A stretch of DNA of 64,000 bases from Neisseria perflava (lineage in GTDB: Bacteria > Pseudomonadota > Gammaproteobacteria > Burkholderiales > Neisseriaceae). This document shows positions 27,114 to 36,664 of the stretch, piece after piece; the stretch's first letter is position 1; every line of letters starts with the position of its first letter. The DNA lies in contig NZ_JALJYC010000007.1 of NCBI RefSeq assembly GCF_024170405.1, positions 27,808-91,807 on the forward strand, in the 5' to 3' direction. Below the pieces are notes generated by a model. The model was given only the letters and a program-made list of their open reading frames with translations. It was not told where the DNA came from and did not search any database. The translations under genes were made by a program, and so were the position numbers.

Positions 27114-27391
27114 ACCCTAGTATTTTCAGACGGCTTTTTGTGACAAGGAGAGTGGGATTATAAAATTCGGTGTGGTCGAGGAGCGTCGGGAATCATCCCG
27201 CACTACATCAGTTACCTCCTTACCGTTATTTAACGGGTATGCACACGCTGTTTTGCATGATAGAATTACAGCCCGTTACAAAGTAGGCAAAAGCAGAGAA
27301 ACGCCGTTTTTCGCGTTTGCCGCTGTAACGCTTTTCCGCCGTTCAGACGGCCTTTTGTTTAAGCTCAACCCCGCACGTCAGGATTGTATCC

Positions 27392-28672
27392 ATGTCTAAC
27401 ACATTGAAAGAAGCTGCATTACAGTTCCACGAATTCCCTGTTCCGGGCAAAGTGTCCGTTACCCCGACCAAATCGCTGGCGACCCAGCAGGATTTGGCGT
27501 TGGCCTATTCGCCGGGCGTGGCCTTCCCCTGCCTGGAAATTCAAGAAAAACCGCTGGATGCCTACAAATACACCGCCAAAGGCAATCTGGTCGGCGTGAT
27601 TTCCAATGGTACGGCCGTCTTGGGCTTGGGCAATATCGGCGCTTTGGCCGGCAAACCGGTGATGGAAGGCAAGGGCGTATTGTTTAAAAAATTCGCCGGT
27701 ATCGACGTATTCGATATTGAAATCGACGAAAAAGATCCGCAAAAACTGGTGGACATCATCGCCGCGCTGGAGCCGACTTTCGGCGGCATCAACTTGGAAG
27801 ACATCAAAGCGCCCGAGTGCTTCTATATCGAACAAGAATTGCGCAAACGCTGCAAAATTCCCGTATTCCATGACGACCAACACGGTACCGCCATCATTAC
27901 CGCCGCTGCCGTATTGAATGCGCTGCGCTTTACCGGCCGCGACATTGCCGAAGCTACTTTGGTCTGCTCCGGCGCGGGCGCAGCGGCGATTGCCTGTCTG
28001 AACCAGCTCTTGGCCTTGGGTTTGAAACGCGAAAACGTAACCGTATGCGATTCTAAAGGTGTGATTTACAAAACCCGCGAAGACAAAGACCGCATGGACG
28101 AGTCTAAAAAATTCTATGCCGTTGACGACAACGGCCAGCGCAATCTGGCCGACGCGGTTGCTGGTAAAGACATCTTCTTGGGTCTGTCAGGCGCCAACTT
28201 GCTGACGCCGGAAATGCTGCAAACCATGAATGCCAAGCCGATTGTGTTTGCCATGGCCAACCCGAATCCGGAAATCCTGCCGCCGCTGGCAAAAGAAGTG
28301 CGTCCCGATGTGGTTATCGGCACCGGCCGTTCTGACTTCCCGAACCAGGTCAACAACGTATTGTGCTTCCCGTTTATCTTCCGTGGCGCGTTGGACTGCG
28401 GTGCAACCACCATCAACGAAGAAATGAAACTGGCCTGCGTTTACGCGCTGGCAGACTTGGCAATGGAAGAAGTGACCGACGAAGTGATTGCCGCTTACGG
28501 TCATAAATTTGAATTCGGCGCCGATTATCTGATTCCGACTCCGTTCGACTCCCGCCTGCTGCTGCGCGTAGCCAGCGCAACCGCAAAAGCAGCGATGGAA
28601 AGCGGCGTGGCAACCCGTCCGATTGCCGATTTGGATGCGTATGCAAAAAAATTGAGCGAAATGAAGCTGTAA
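27392..28672 (+). CDS. Malic enzyme (NAD(P)-dependent, oxaloacetate-decarboxylating)
   Basis: A 426-residue malic enzyme that oxidatively decarboxylates malate to pyruvate. Visible parts are SPGVAFPC, the NGTAVLGLGNIG nucleotide loop, the catalytic/metal region FGGINLEDIKAPECFYIE, VFHDDQHGTAII and the Rossmann VCSGAGAAAIAC. It is the short form: the C-terminal phosphotransacetylase-like domain of E. coli MaeB is absent. The upstream 27114-27391 has no gene that I accept; a small open frame there lacks family features. The cofactor cannot be decided from sequence by eye. Confidence 0.92.
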   Translation: MSNTLKEAALQFHEFPVPGKVSVTPTKSLATQQDLALAYSPGVAFPCLEIQEKPLDAYKYTAKGNLVGVISNGTAVLGLGNIGALAGKPVMEGKGVLFKKFAGIDVFDIEIDEKDPQKLVDIIAALEPTFGGINLEDIKAPECFYIEQELRKRCKIPVFHDDQHGTAIITAAAVLNALRFTGRDIAEATLVCSGAGAAAIACLNQLLALGLKRENVTVCDSKGVIYKTREDKDRMDESKKFYAVDDNGQRNLADAVAGKDIFLGLSGANLLTPEMLQTMNAKPIVFAMANPNPEILPPLAKEVRPDVVIGTGRSDFPNQVNNVLCFPFIFRGALDCGATTINEEMKLACVYALADLAMEEVTDEVIAAYGHKFEFGADYLIPTPFDSRLLLRVASATAKAAMESGVATRPIADLDAYAKKLSEMKL

Positions 28673-28702
28673 ACCTGAATAATGATTTAGGTTAAGTGTT
28701 AC

Positions 28703-28740
28703 AAAGGCCGTCTGAAAAATTAAATTTTCAGACGGCCTTT
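28703..28740. terminator. Bidirectional terminator between malic enzyme and the ugd operon
   Basis: Inverted DUS pair with arms AAAGGCCGTCTGAAAA and a six-base loop; T-runs flank it on both strands. It serves two convergent genes. Confidence 0.85.
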
Positions 28741-28760
28741 TTTTAGGTGGTTTTGATTGT

Positions 28761-29930
28761 TTAAGTGTCGCTGCCTTTCAAATCACGGGTATAGACTTTG
28801 TCTGCGACATCGGCCAAATCTTCACTTAGGCGGTTGGCCACGATAATATCGGCACGGCGTTTGAATTCAGTTAAATCTTTAACAACGGCAGAACCAAAAA
28901 ATTCGCTGCCATCGTAAGTCGGCTCGTACACGATAACGGGAATACCATGCTCTTTAATACGTTTCATGACGCCTTGGATGCTGGAGCTGCGGAAGTTGTC
29001 CGAACCGGATTTCATGGTCAGACGGTACACGCCGACAACGGCGGGATGGTGCTTCAAAACATCTTCGGCGATGAAATCCTTACGGGTACGATTGGATTCG
29101 ACCACCGCACCAATCAGGTTTTGCGGAATGTTTTTGTAGTTGGCCAAAAGCTGCTTGGTATCTTTGGGCAGACAGTAGCCGCCGTAACCGAATGAGGGAT
29201 TGTTATAGTGGCTGCCAATGCGCGGATCGGCAGACACGCCATCAATGATGTGCTGAGTATCCAAATCTGAAGCGGCGGCAAACGAATCTAATTCGTTGAA
29301 AAAAGCTACGCGTAGTGCTAAGTAGGTGTTGGAAAACAATTTGATGGATTCAGCTTCCGTTGGATCGGTCAAGATAATTTGCGCATCCGGTTTTAAGCTA
29401 CAATCGCGCAAAGCCTCGGCAAAGTGTTGTGCCGCTTCGTTGGTATCACCGACTACAATGCGCGAAGGGTGTAGATTGTCATATAAAGCTTTGCTTTCAC
29501 GCAAAAATTCCGGTGAAAAAATAATACGGTCAGTATGGAATTTTTCACGCATTTTCATTACGAAACCAACGGGGATGGTAGATTTGATAATCATCCATGC
29601 CGTCTGATTTTGGGCTAGGGCGGCAGATAATACGGATTCTACCGAGCTGGTGTCAAAATAGTCGGTATCCGGGTTATAGTCTGTTGGTGTTGCAATAATA
29701 ATGTAGTCGGGGTCGGTATAAACTTCGTCGGCATGAACGGTTGCGCGCAGATTCAATGGCTTGGTGGCTAAATATTCACTGATTTCTTCATCTTGAATCG
29801 GCGATTGCTTCTGATTAATCAATGCGGTTTTTTCTTCGCTGACATCCAGCAGCAAAACTTCGTGTTTTTGGGCAAACAGGACAGCATTGGATAAGCCGAC
29901 GTATCCGGCGCCCACAACGGTGATTTTCAT
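28761..29930 (-). CDS. ugd: UDP-glucose 6-dehydrogenase
   Basis: A 389-residue nucleotide-sugar dehydrogenase that oxidises UDP-glucose to UDP-glucuronate with two NAD. The Rossmann motif VVGAGYVGLSNAVLFA is at the N-terminus, the catalytic Cys is in FGYGGYCLPKDTKQLL and ELDSFAAASDLD matches the family. Length equals the short Ugd class (388 in E. coli). It is the last gene of a six-gene minus-strand operon, eight bases after the kinase-fold gene, so its UDP-glucuronate probably feeds the glycosyltransferases encoded there. Confidence 0.93.
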   Translation of the reverse strand: MKITVVGAGYVGLSNAVLFAQKHEVLLLDVSEEKTALINQKQSPIQDEEISEYLATKPLNLRATVHADEVYTDPDYIIIATPTDYNPDTDYFDTSSVESVLSAALAQNQTAWMIIKSTIPVGFVMKMREKFHTDRIIFSPEFLRESKALYDNLHPSRIVVGDTNEAAQHFAEALRDCSLKPDAQIILTDPTEAESIKLFSNTYLALRVAFFNELDSFAAASDLDTQHIIDGVSADPRIGSHYNNPSFGYGGYCLPKDTKQLLANYKNIPQNLIGAVVESNRTRKDFIAEDVLKHHPAVVGVYRLTMKSGSDNFRSSSIQGVMKRIKEHGIPVIVYEPTYDGSEFFGSAVVKDLTEFKRRADIIVANRLSEDLADVADKVYTRDLKGSDT

Positions 29931-29938
29931 AATATTCC

Positions 29939-32248
29939 TTACTTTTCACAATGCGAGGCTAAACGGCTCTCGCAGATTTCCAATAATGTTTCGGTTGTGT
30001 GAGTACGGTTTTCAAATAATGTGCTGATGTCAATATGTCGTGCCAAGCTTAGGGTAATGTAAATTTCCACGGCTTCAGCATCATTCGGTCGATTACGCAA
30101 GAATTGTGTTTTAAATGCGTCTTCATGTACTTTTAATGCATTGATGTCGTTATATTGGCGTAGCGCAAATTCTTGGATATGCGCAAGATAGTTGCCGGCA
30201 TCTACGGCAGCCTGGCCTTGGCAGACTAAATCCAAATCAAACAGAACCATGTGTCCAGGATGTCCGTGCCGCTCAAGAATTTGGTCTTGGTAAAAGTCGC
30301 GGTGAATGCAAACAGGCGTTGTTTCCGGCAAATGGTCAATTAATGTGGCGCAAGCGGCGGATACGGCGGCAATGCGCTCGGCCAGTTGTGGCAGTTTGTT
30401 TTGCGCGTCTGCCAGCCTTTTTTGCAAAATAGCCAATTCGTGTTGCGGCGTATGGAAGGGCAAATCCAGCTGATTGGCAACATTGCTTTGGTGTAAAGCG
30501 GACAGCGCATTGGCGACGGCTTCTCCAAGAAATTTCAGACGGCCGTTTTGCGGCAGCAGCATATCGCCGATGGTTTCGCCGCTAATGCGGTATTGAAACC
30601 AGGTGTTGAGTTCAGGTATCGCTCCGGCTACTTTGGGCACGCCTGTTTGCGCTTGATCGTTTAGGCCAGATTGCCAAAGTTGCTTTTGAATGCGGTAGGA
30701 GCGTTTGTCCAAACCTTTGGCACGGTATTTGCCAATCAGATATGGGTTGTCTTGGGAATGGCTGGCAATGGCGTAATTTACCAACGCACGGCGTTTGATT
30801 TTGTAACGGCGCAAGGAGGCAGAGACAACGCTTTCGTGTTCGGACAGGATATGCTGCCCACTTAAAAGATGTTGCATTTTATGTCTGTTCAGCAGCGTAT
30901 CCAGCATGGGGTCTGCATCGAAATTCACCGTTTGGTTTGATGGTTTTTCAGACGGCCATTCGGATGAAGCGAGTAGAAGTTCTACACGTTGCAACAGCAG
31001 CAGTACGTATTGATCCCAGCGTGGCAGGCGTTTGCGGAAGGGTTCGGTTGCCAAGCGCAACATGGCTGAAGCGGTAAACCAAACCAATCCGGTCAAATCG
31101 TTTTCGCTTTTTCGCCGGTAGGTTGTCAGCAGTTCGCCGATAATGGTGTCCGCTTGCCAGCGCGGTAAAATACCTTCGATAACCTGTAACTCCAATCGAG
31201 CCTGGAAGGTTGCCAAATCCATCAGCGGGTGGCCGTAGGCAGAGCGATCCCAGTCTAAAATATGCAGCTTGGTTTCTCCGTGGCGACTTTCTCGGCGGAT
31301 AACTTGATCTAACGAAAAATCGCTATGAATCAGGGTGAAACGCTCCGGTAATTCAGCCAGATTCTGTTTGACGCGGAAAGATAAATTTTCAAACCAGGCC
31401 GTCTGAAGCGGCAGGATGTGTTTAAACGTATTTGCCACGCCTTGTAACGCTTGAATTTCCTCTGCAATACCGTAGCAAGTCGGATGACGGTAGGTCGCTG
31501 CATGGATACGGCTGAGTTTGCGGGCCAGCTCGCGGGTAAGCTCGGCATCAGGCGGCGTTCCGTGTTCGGGGCACAGACTACGGCCTTTTTGCCATTTGGT
31601 CGCCAATGTGCAACTGGTGCCATCTGCGCCCAGCAGTAGTACACCGCCGTGAGATACGCCGAAAGCATTGCCAATCAGCATTTTGGTAAATTCATCTGGG
31701 CTGGCGCTGCGTAGGATGGCAATCGGATGACCATGACGGCTGACCCGTGCGACAAGGCGACGCTCGGGTTTATAGCGGAGGATTTTGACGTCTGGTTCAT
31801 CTCTGTCTGTTGCTGGGAGCGAGCAGGCTCTTAAAATATGCCGACGGTGTTTTTTGCTGGTTAGCCATTTCAGATGGCCTATGCCCCGGTCATACATAGG
31901 GTGTTGCAGAATGATACAGACGTCGGGTAGAGCATAAGGCACAAACTGTCCACCGACCTGTAATGCTTTTTGCACTGATGATCGGTTCCATGATTCTTTA
32001 AAACGCGTTTGCGTCAGCGCTTTGGCGTAATAAAAGTATTCGCTAGCGTCAGCCAGTTTGATGTGCAAGGTACAGGCGCAGCTGGTGGCCGGTTTGTAGC
32101 GTAGGTATTGGATTTGCGCACTTACCGCCTGTTTAAACGGTTCGATTGTTTGGAGCGTTGCCAGCAGTCTTTCGGTATCCAATAAAATGGCTAAACCCGG
32201 TAGCGCTGTATCGTTAGCAATAATGTTTTGGTCTGCTTCAGTCAGCAT
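29939..32248 (-). CDS. Tandem kinase-fold (double APH-like phosphotransferase) protein
   Basis: A 769-residue protein in which the aminoglycoside-phosphotransferase/choline-kinase fold occurs twice. The first module (about 60-430) has catalytic HSDFSLDQVI and metal-binding LHILDWDRSAYGHPLMDLA. The second (about 500-765) has CIHRDFYQDQIL and VLFDLDLVCQGQAAVDAGNYLA. Both catalytic Asp loops and both metal Asp are present, so both halves may be active. Start at 32248 (MLTEADQN) follows AAGGA; a longer frame to 32401 overlaps the upstream gene. It sits 16 bases after an exporter and before ugd. The substrate is unknown; a sugar, lipid-linked glycan or polyol is plausible from context. Confidence 0.8.
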   Translation of the reverse strand: MLTEADQNIIANDTALPGLAILLDTERLLATLQTIEPFKQAVSAQIQYLRYKPATSCACTLHIKLADASEYFYYAKALTQTRFKESWNRSSVQKALQVGGQFVPYALPDVCIILQHPMYDRGIGHLKWLTSKKHRRHILRACSLPATDRDEPDVKILRYKPERRLVARVSRHGHPIAILRSASPDEFTKMLIGNAFGVSHGGVLLLGADGTSCTLATKWQKGRSLCPEHGTPPDAELTRELARKLSRIHAATYRHPTCYGIAEEIQALQGVANTFKHILPLQTAWFENLSFRVKQNLAELPERFTLIHSDFSLDQVIRRESRHGETKLHILDWDRSAYGHPLMDLATFQARLELQVIEGILPRWQADTIIGELLTTYRRKSENDLTGLVWFTASAMLRLATEPFRKRLPRWDQYVLLLLQRVELLLASSEWPSEKPSNQTVNFDADPMLDTLLNRHKMQHLLSGQHILSEHESVVSASLRRYKIKRRALVNYAIASHSQDNPYLIGKYRAKGLDKRSYRIQKQLWQSGLNDQAQTGVPKVAGAIPELNTWFQYRISGETIGDMLLPQNGRLKFLGEAVANALSALHQSNVANQLDLPFHTPQHELAILQKRLADAQNKLPQLAERIAAVSAACATLIDHLPETTPVCIHRDFYQDQILERHGHPGHMVLFDLDLVCQGQAAVDAGNYLAHIQEFALRQYNDINALKVHEDAFKTQFLRNRPNDAEAVEIYITLSLARHIDISTLFENRTHTTETLLEICESRLASHCEK

Positions 32249-32264
32249 TAGAATCCTTGTCTGC

Positions 32265-34172
32265 TTATTGAATCTGTATTTTCCACCAAGCGGCGTATTG
32301 TCCGTTTTTACGCAGCAACTCTTCATGGCTGCCCTGTTCGGCAACAATACCGTCTTGCATAAAAATAATGCGGTCTGTGGTGGCGGCAAAGGCCAAATCA
32401 TGGGTAATCATGACCGTGGTGCGCTGCTTCATTAGGTTGTGCAGCGCGTTAATGACATGGCTTTCGCTTTCTCGGTCAAGTCCGACGGTGGGTTCGTCCA
32501 GCACCAAAATGGCACTATGACTAATGGCCGCACGCGCGATGGCAATACGCTGGCGTTGGCCACCGGAGAGCGAGCCGCCGCGTTCGCTCAAGACTGTGTC
32601 GTAGCCATCGGGCAGGGCGCTGATAAAATCATGTGCATTAGCCAGTTTTGCGGCGGCAACGACTTCTTCTTCTGTTACTTCGCCTGCGTTGTGCAGGGCA
32701 CCCAATGCGATGTTGTCGTGTACGCTTAATGCAAACAACAGGTTTTCTTGCGGCACGACGGTAATTTGTTTACGCATGCTGGTTACGGTGTATTCCTGAA
32801 TATCATGACCATCTATGCGGATGACGCCGCCGGTTGGTTCGTAAAGACGCAGCAACAGGCTGGTAATGGTGGTCTTGCCTGCCCCCGACGGCCCGACAAT
32901 CGCAACGCTTTCACCGGGCATAATGTGAAAATCTATGCCTTTTAAAACAGCCATATTATTGCTACCGCTATCTTGATAACTGAAACGGACATGGTCAAAA
33001 CAGATGTCGCCTTTGACTTGGGTTAGTTCCTTGGCATCCGGTTTGTCGGTAATGTCAGGTTGTTCGTCCAGCAAATCGACAATCCGTTCACCGGCAGCCA
33101 AGGCTTTAGATAGGCGTGCCGTATATTTGGCGTATTCTCGTACCGGACGGAAGGAGTTATTGAGGTAAGACATAAATACAATCAATTCACCCGGTGACAT
33201 TTTGCCGTCCAATACGACATTCGAGCCGTAAAACAAGACGATTGCGGTGACGAATGCCACCAAAATATCCACGCGCCGTTCCAGACCAGCAGCCAGCCGT
33301 TTGGATTTGACCTCTTGCTTGCGGCTTTTTTTATTGTTGCCTTCAAAGCTGCGGATGGTCTCATCTTCTAGAGACAGCGATTGGATGGTTTTGATGGAGG
33401 CGATGTATTCCGAGGCTTTTGAGGCCAAGCTGCCTTCTTTTTTCCGTTGTTCGCGGCTAACCTGATGAATGCGTTTTCCTGAGCGGCTGGTGGTCAGCCA
33501 CAGCAGGGGCAGGGAAGCGACGGATAATAAAGTCAGCTGCCAGTTGAGCACAAACATCACGCTGAGCATGCCTGTCAGCACAAAAATATTGGCCAGCATG
33601 GGCATTAGGGCGGTGACGACCGCTTCACGCAGCATGCCGACATCGCTAACCAAACGGATGGTTAAGTCGCCGGTCTTAGCTTGCGAGTGGAAGCGCATAG
33701 ACAGACCAAGTAGATGCGTGAATAAATCACTGCGAACGCGGGATAAAATGCGGCTGCCGGCCATAGAGAGGCCAACGGTACTGAAAAAATTACCCGCCGC
33801 CATCAGCAAGGCAATAACCACAACTGCAATGGCACAGGCCATCAACAGGTACTCGTTGTCAATAGTGCCAAGCGATACGTTGAACAGACTGGTATTAAAT
33901 TGGATATTGGTGACAGCTGGTTTTGTTCCGATACCGCCATCTAGTTTATCCACATGCTCAACGACTTCTACCAAGATATGATCCACCGCAAATGCCAGTG
34001 GCAGCGGTTTGAGCAGGCGGACAAATGTTGCCGACAGCAACGACACCAAAGAGCCTGTAATCAGCCAACGCTCCGGTTTGATATAATCTTTGAGGCGGTA
34101 GGCGACTTTGCCCCAAGAGCTGTTTTTGATGGAAAAACGGCTGAAAAAATTCCGGCTTGTGTCTTTATCCAT
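32265..34172 (-). CDS. MsbA-type ABC exporter (fused permease and ATPase)
   Basis: A half-transporter of 635 residues (637 if the ATG two codons upstream at 34178 is used; the ribosome-site spacing favours 34172). Six transmembrane helices lie in about residues 30-340, and the ATPase carries Walker A GPSGAGKTT, signature LSGGQRQRIAIARA and Walker B ILVLDEPTVGLD. It would act as a homodimer. It belongs to the lipid/glycan exporter type, and the surrounding glycosyltransferases suggest a glycolipid or oligosaccharide cargo. No C39 domain, so not a peptide-processing exporter. Confidence 0.88.
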   Translation of the reverse strand: MDKDTSRNFFSRFSIKNSSWGKVAYRLKDYIKPERWLITGSLVSLLSATFVRLLKPLPLAFAVDHILVEVVEHVDKLDGGIGTKPAVTNIQFNTSLFNVSLGTIDNEYLLMACAIAVVVIALLMAAGNFFSTVGLSMAGSRILSRVRSDLFTHLLGLSMRFHSQAKTGDLTIRLVSDVGMLREAVVTALMPMLANIFVLTGMLSVMFVLNWQLTLLSVASLPLLWLTTSRSGKRIHQVSREQRKKEGSLASKASEYIASIKTIQSLSLEDETIRSFEGNNKKSRKQEVKSKRLAAGLERRVDILVAFVTAIVLFYGSNVVLDGKMSPGELIVFMSYLNNSFRPVREYAKYTARLSKALAAGERIVDLLDEQPDITDKPDAKELTQVKGDICFDHVRFSYQDSGSNNMAVLKGIDFHIMPGESVAIVGPSGAGKTTITSLLLRLYEPTGGVIRIDGHDIQEYTVTSMRKQITVVPQENLLFALSVHDNIALGALHNAGEVTEEEVVAAAKLANAHDFISALPDGYDTVLSERGGSLSGGQRQRIAIARAAISHSAILVLDEPTVGLDRESESHVINALHNLMKQRTTVMITHDLAFAATTDRIIFMQDGIVAEQGSHEELLRKNGQYAAWWKIQIQ

Positions 34173-34184
34173 GCACATTTCCTA

Positions 34185-35369
34185 TTACTGCTTTTTCAGA
34201 CGGCATTGACCGGCAATATCTTGGATACGTTCGACGACCGAAAGCCAGCTGTGTTCTTGCTCGGCAGTTTGGCGCGCAGCCAAACCCAATGCTTGTAAAC
34301 AGTTGGGTTGGTTAATCAGTGTTTGGATACAGTCTGCCATCGCAGTCGGATTTTCCGCTTCAACCAAAATGCCGTTGATGCCGTCTGAAACCACATTTTC
34401 AAGATGGCCGACGCGTGTAGCCACCACGGGAATGCCTGCTGCCATGTATTCATAGATTTTCAGAGGTGAAAAATAGAAATTGTCCATCTGCGGATAAGGC
34501 GCGACGGCAATATCCATTTGTCCCAGCCAATGCGGTACGTCTTCAGGTTGTACTGCGCCGGCAAAGGTAACGGCATCCAATAGGCTGTTGGAGGCAATGT
34601 TGCTGTGGATTGATTCATATTCGGGACCGTCACCGACAATCAGCAGACGCACGTTTTGACCGCGTTGGCGCAGCAATGTCCAAGCGTCAACCAACGTTGC
34701 CAAGCCGTGCCACGGTTTCAAAGTTCCCAAGAAACCGACAGTAATATTGTCTCCTGCTTCCAGACGGCCTAAGCGTTGCGCGTTGCCTTCCGCTGCCACC
34801 GCAAAACGCTCAAGCGATACGCCGTTGGCAATCACGTGTACCCGGCCTTTAGCCTGCTCGAATGTTTCCAAATACTGTTTGACACCAGGAGAGACGGCAA
34901 TCATGGCATCAGCCAAGCCGAAAACGGTTGCGGCAATCTTCTGCGCTTCTGCTTCTAAAGGCAGTTCGCGGTGTTTTTTCTGCTCTTCAATCAACGGTGC
35001 ATTGACTTCCAATATGCCTGTACAACCGTTTTCGCGGGCAAAACGCATGCCCGCGTTACTCCATAGGGAATAACGTTCATAAACCCAATCAAACGGCGCT
35101 TCTTCCGCTAAACGCTGAAGTAATTTTTCATTGGCTGCTAAAGCCGCTTGCGCGCGAACTTCTGCAGAATTTTTCGGCAATTTGTCTAATTTCACGATTT
35201 TGACGCTTTGCAACGCTTCCGGTACCTCACCGCCCAAGCGTTGGGCAAACAGGGTAACGTCTAATCCTTTTTGCAACATGCCTTTGATGACTTCCTGCAC
35301 ATGGACGGACGCACCTTTGGTACCGAATACAGGAATGCCGGGATCGGCGCAAATATAGGCTACTCGCAT
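34185..35369 (-). CDS. Glycosyltransferase family 4 protein (first)
   Basis: A 394-residue GT-B glycosyltransferase. The N-terminal acceptor lobe has VFGTKGASVHVQEVIKGM, and the C-terminal donor lobe has GFLGTLKPWHGLATLVDAW and the E-x7-E region SPLKIYEYMAAGIPVVATRVGHLENVV. Start at 35369 (MRVAYICADPG) follows AAGGAG. No membrane span, so a cytosolic or peripheral enzyme. Ten bases separate it from the second GT4 gene upstream. Donor and acceptor are unknown; UDP-glucose or UDP-glucuronate are available from galU and ugd. Confidence 0.88.
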   Translation of the reverse strand: MRVAYICADPGIPVFGTKGASVHVQEVIKGMLQKGLDVTLFAQRLGGEVPEALQSVKIVKLDKLPKNSAEVRAQAALAANEKLLQRLAEEAPFDWVYERYSLWSNAGMRFARENGCTGILEVNAPLIEEQKKHRELPLEAEAQKIAATVFGLADAMIAVSPGVKQYLETFEQAKGRVHVIANGVSLERFAVAAEGNAQRLGRLEAGDNITVGFLGTLKPWHGLATLVDAWTLLRQRGQNVRLLIVGDGPEYESIHSNIASNSLLDAVTFAGAVQPEDVPHWLGQMDIAVAPYPQMDNFYFSPLKIYEYMAAGIPVVATRVGHLENVVSDGINGILVEAENPTAMADCIQTLINQPNCLQALGLAARQTAEQEHSWLSVVERIQDIAGQCRLKKQ

Positions 35370-35379
35370 GGCAGGCTCC

Positions 35380-36600
35380 TTATTTCTGACTGGTAACGGC
35401 GGCAGTGAAAATTTGGCGCAGCAGAGATGCATTGCGGTCTTCGTCAAATTCACGTTTGATTAAGGCTCGGCCGTTGCGGGAGAAGGTCGCGCAGAGTGCA
35501 GAATCTTGCAACAGGCGTTGCATGGCTGCGGCTAAGGCTTGCGGATTGCGTTCTGGTACACACAGACCCGTTTCTCCGTCTTTAACCAATTCAGGAATCC
35601 CTGCTACTTGAGTGGAAATAACCGGCGTGCCCAAAGCCATGGATTCGAGTAATACAGTAGGCAAACCATCGCGGTCGCCATCTTCACTGATGACGCAAGG
35701 CGCAACTACCATATTGGCGTGTTTCATCATATTGATAATGTCTGGTTGCGGCATCGGGCCAACCATCTTGACGATGTCGCTAATGTTTAAGCGTTGGATT
35801 TGTGCCTCTAATTCAGCTTGAAGGGAGCCGCCGCCAACCAGCGTACAATGCACAACGAGGTTTTGCTGTTTCAACAATGCCAGCGCTTCAAGCAAAACAT
35901 CGAAACCTTTTTTGATGACCAAACGGCCGACGGCCAAAATATGTGGTTCGCGTTTACTAAATGATTCGTAGGGAAATTTACTTAAATCCATGCCATTGTA
36001 AATACGGACGGCTTTATCGGCATCTTGGCCGTATTCCTGTTTTAAATAAGCCAAGTTGTAATCGGATACAGTTACCGTCGCGAAAGCATCGCGCATTTTT
36101 TGTGCCAAACCGGTGGATTCTTCATATTGGAAATAAATATCTTTGGCATGCGCAGTAAATGTATAGGTAATTTCGGCAAACAGCGCGGCTAAGCGGGCAA
36201 CCGTTGTTGCTTGCGTGCCAAAATGTGCATGCAGGTGTTGAATGCTGCGTTCTCGGATGATGAGGGCAATGGAAATACTTTGTGCCAATTCATGCACCGT
36301 ACATTTGGCACATGCCAGTTTTTCAGAAAAGCCAGGCAACTTAGCAAAGCCTTGTTGAATCAGCTGCCATACAGCTTCCGGTTTGTGCTGCTTGTGATTT
36401 AAACGCGTAACGGGTGCGCGTACTTGGGAAATACCGTCTTGGAAATGGGTTTCTTCTACTGGGCCTAAAGCGAAAATATCAATTTTGGTTCCGGCGCGCT
36501 CATGCGCCAGAATTTCGTTGACCACAAAGGTTTCGGAGAAGCGGGGATAACGTTTTAGGATATAGCCGATATAAGGTTGCGTTGAAGTAGGGTTCATCAT
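35380..36600 (-). CDS. Glycosyltransferase family 4 protein (second)
   Basis: A 406-residue GT-B enzyme, similar in layout to colanic-acid type glycosyltransferases. Acceptor lobe: YILKRYPRFSETFVVNEILAHE and HLHAHFGTQATTVARLAA. Donor lobe: AVGRLVIKKGFDVLLEAL and DGLPTVLLESMALGTPVISTQVAGIPELV with the E-x7-E pair. Tandem ATG codons at 36600 and 36597 give an uncertain start. It lies 64 bases after the GT28-like gene and is followed ten bases later by the first GT4 gene. Confidence 0.88.
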   Translation of the reverse strand: MMNPTSTQPYIGYILKRYPRFSETFVVNEILAHERAGTKIDIFALGPVEETHFQDGISQVRAPVTRLNHKQHKPEAVWQLIQQGFAKLPGFSEKLACAKCTVHELAQSISIALIIRERSIQHLHAHFGTQATTVARLAALFAEITYTFTAHAKDIYFQYEESTGLAQKMRDAFATVTVSDYNLAYLKQEYGQDADKAVRIYNGMDLSKFPYESFSKREPHILAVGRLVIKKGFDVLLEALALLKQQNLVVHCTLVGGGSLQAELEAQIQRLNISDIVKMVGPMPQPDIINMMKHANMVVAPCVISEDGDRDGLPTVLLESMALGTPVISTQVAGIPELVKDGETGLCVPERNPQALAAAMQRLLQDSALCATFSRNGRALIKREFDEDRNASLLRQIFTAAVTSQK

Positions 36601-36664
36601 GTTTTCTTTGATGGATAATTAGGTTAGGTATTGATTGATGAGTATAAAGGCACGTATTGAGCTG

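Noticed and set aside
27172..27399. 75-codon open frame before the malic enzyme
   Set aside because: It starts without a ribosome site, reads through the DUS and promoter region and has no family-like features. Treated as chance.
29939..32248. Aminoglycoside resistance gene
   Set aside because: The fold is APH-like, but it is duplicated, longer than resistance enzymes and embedded in a glycan operon.
29939..32401. Longer start of the kinase-fold protein at 32401
   Set aside because: The extra 51 codons overlap the end of the exporter gene, and AAGGA before 32248 supports the shorter form.
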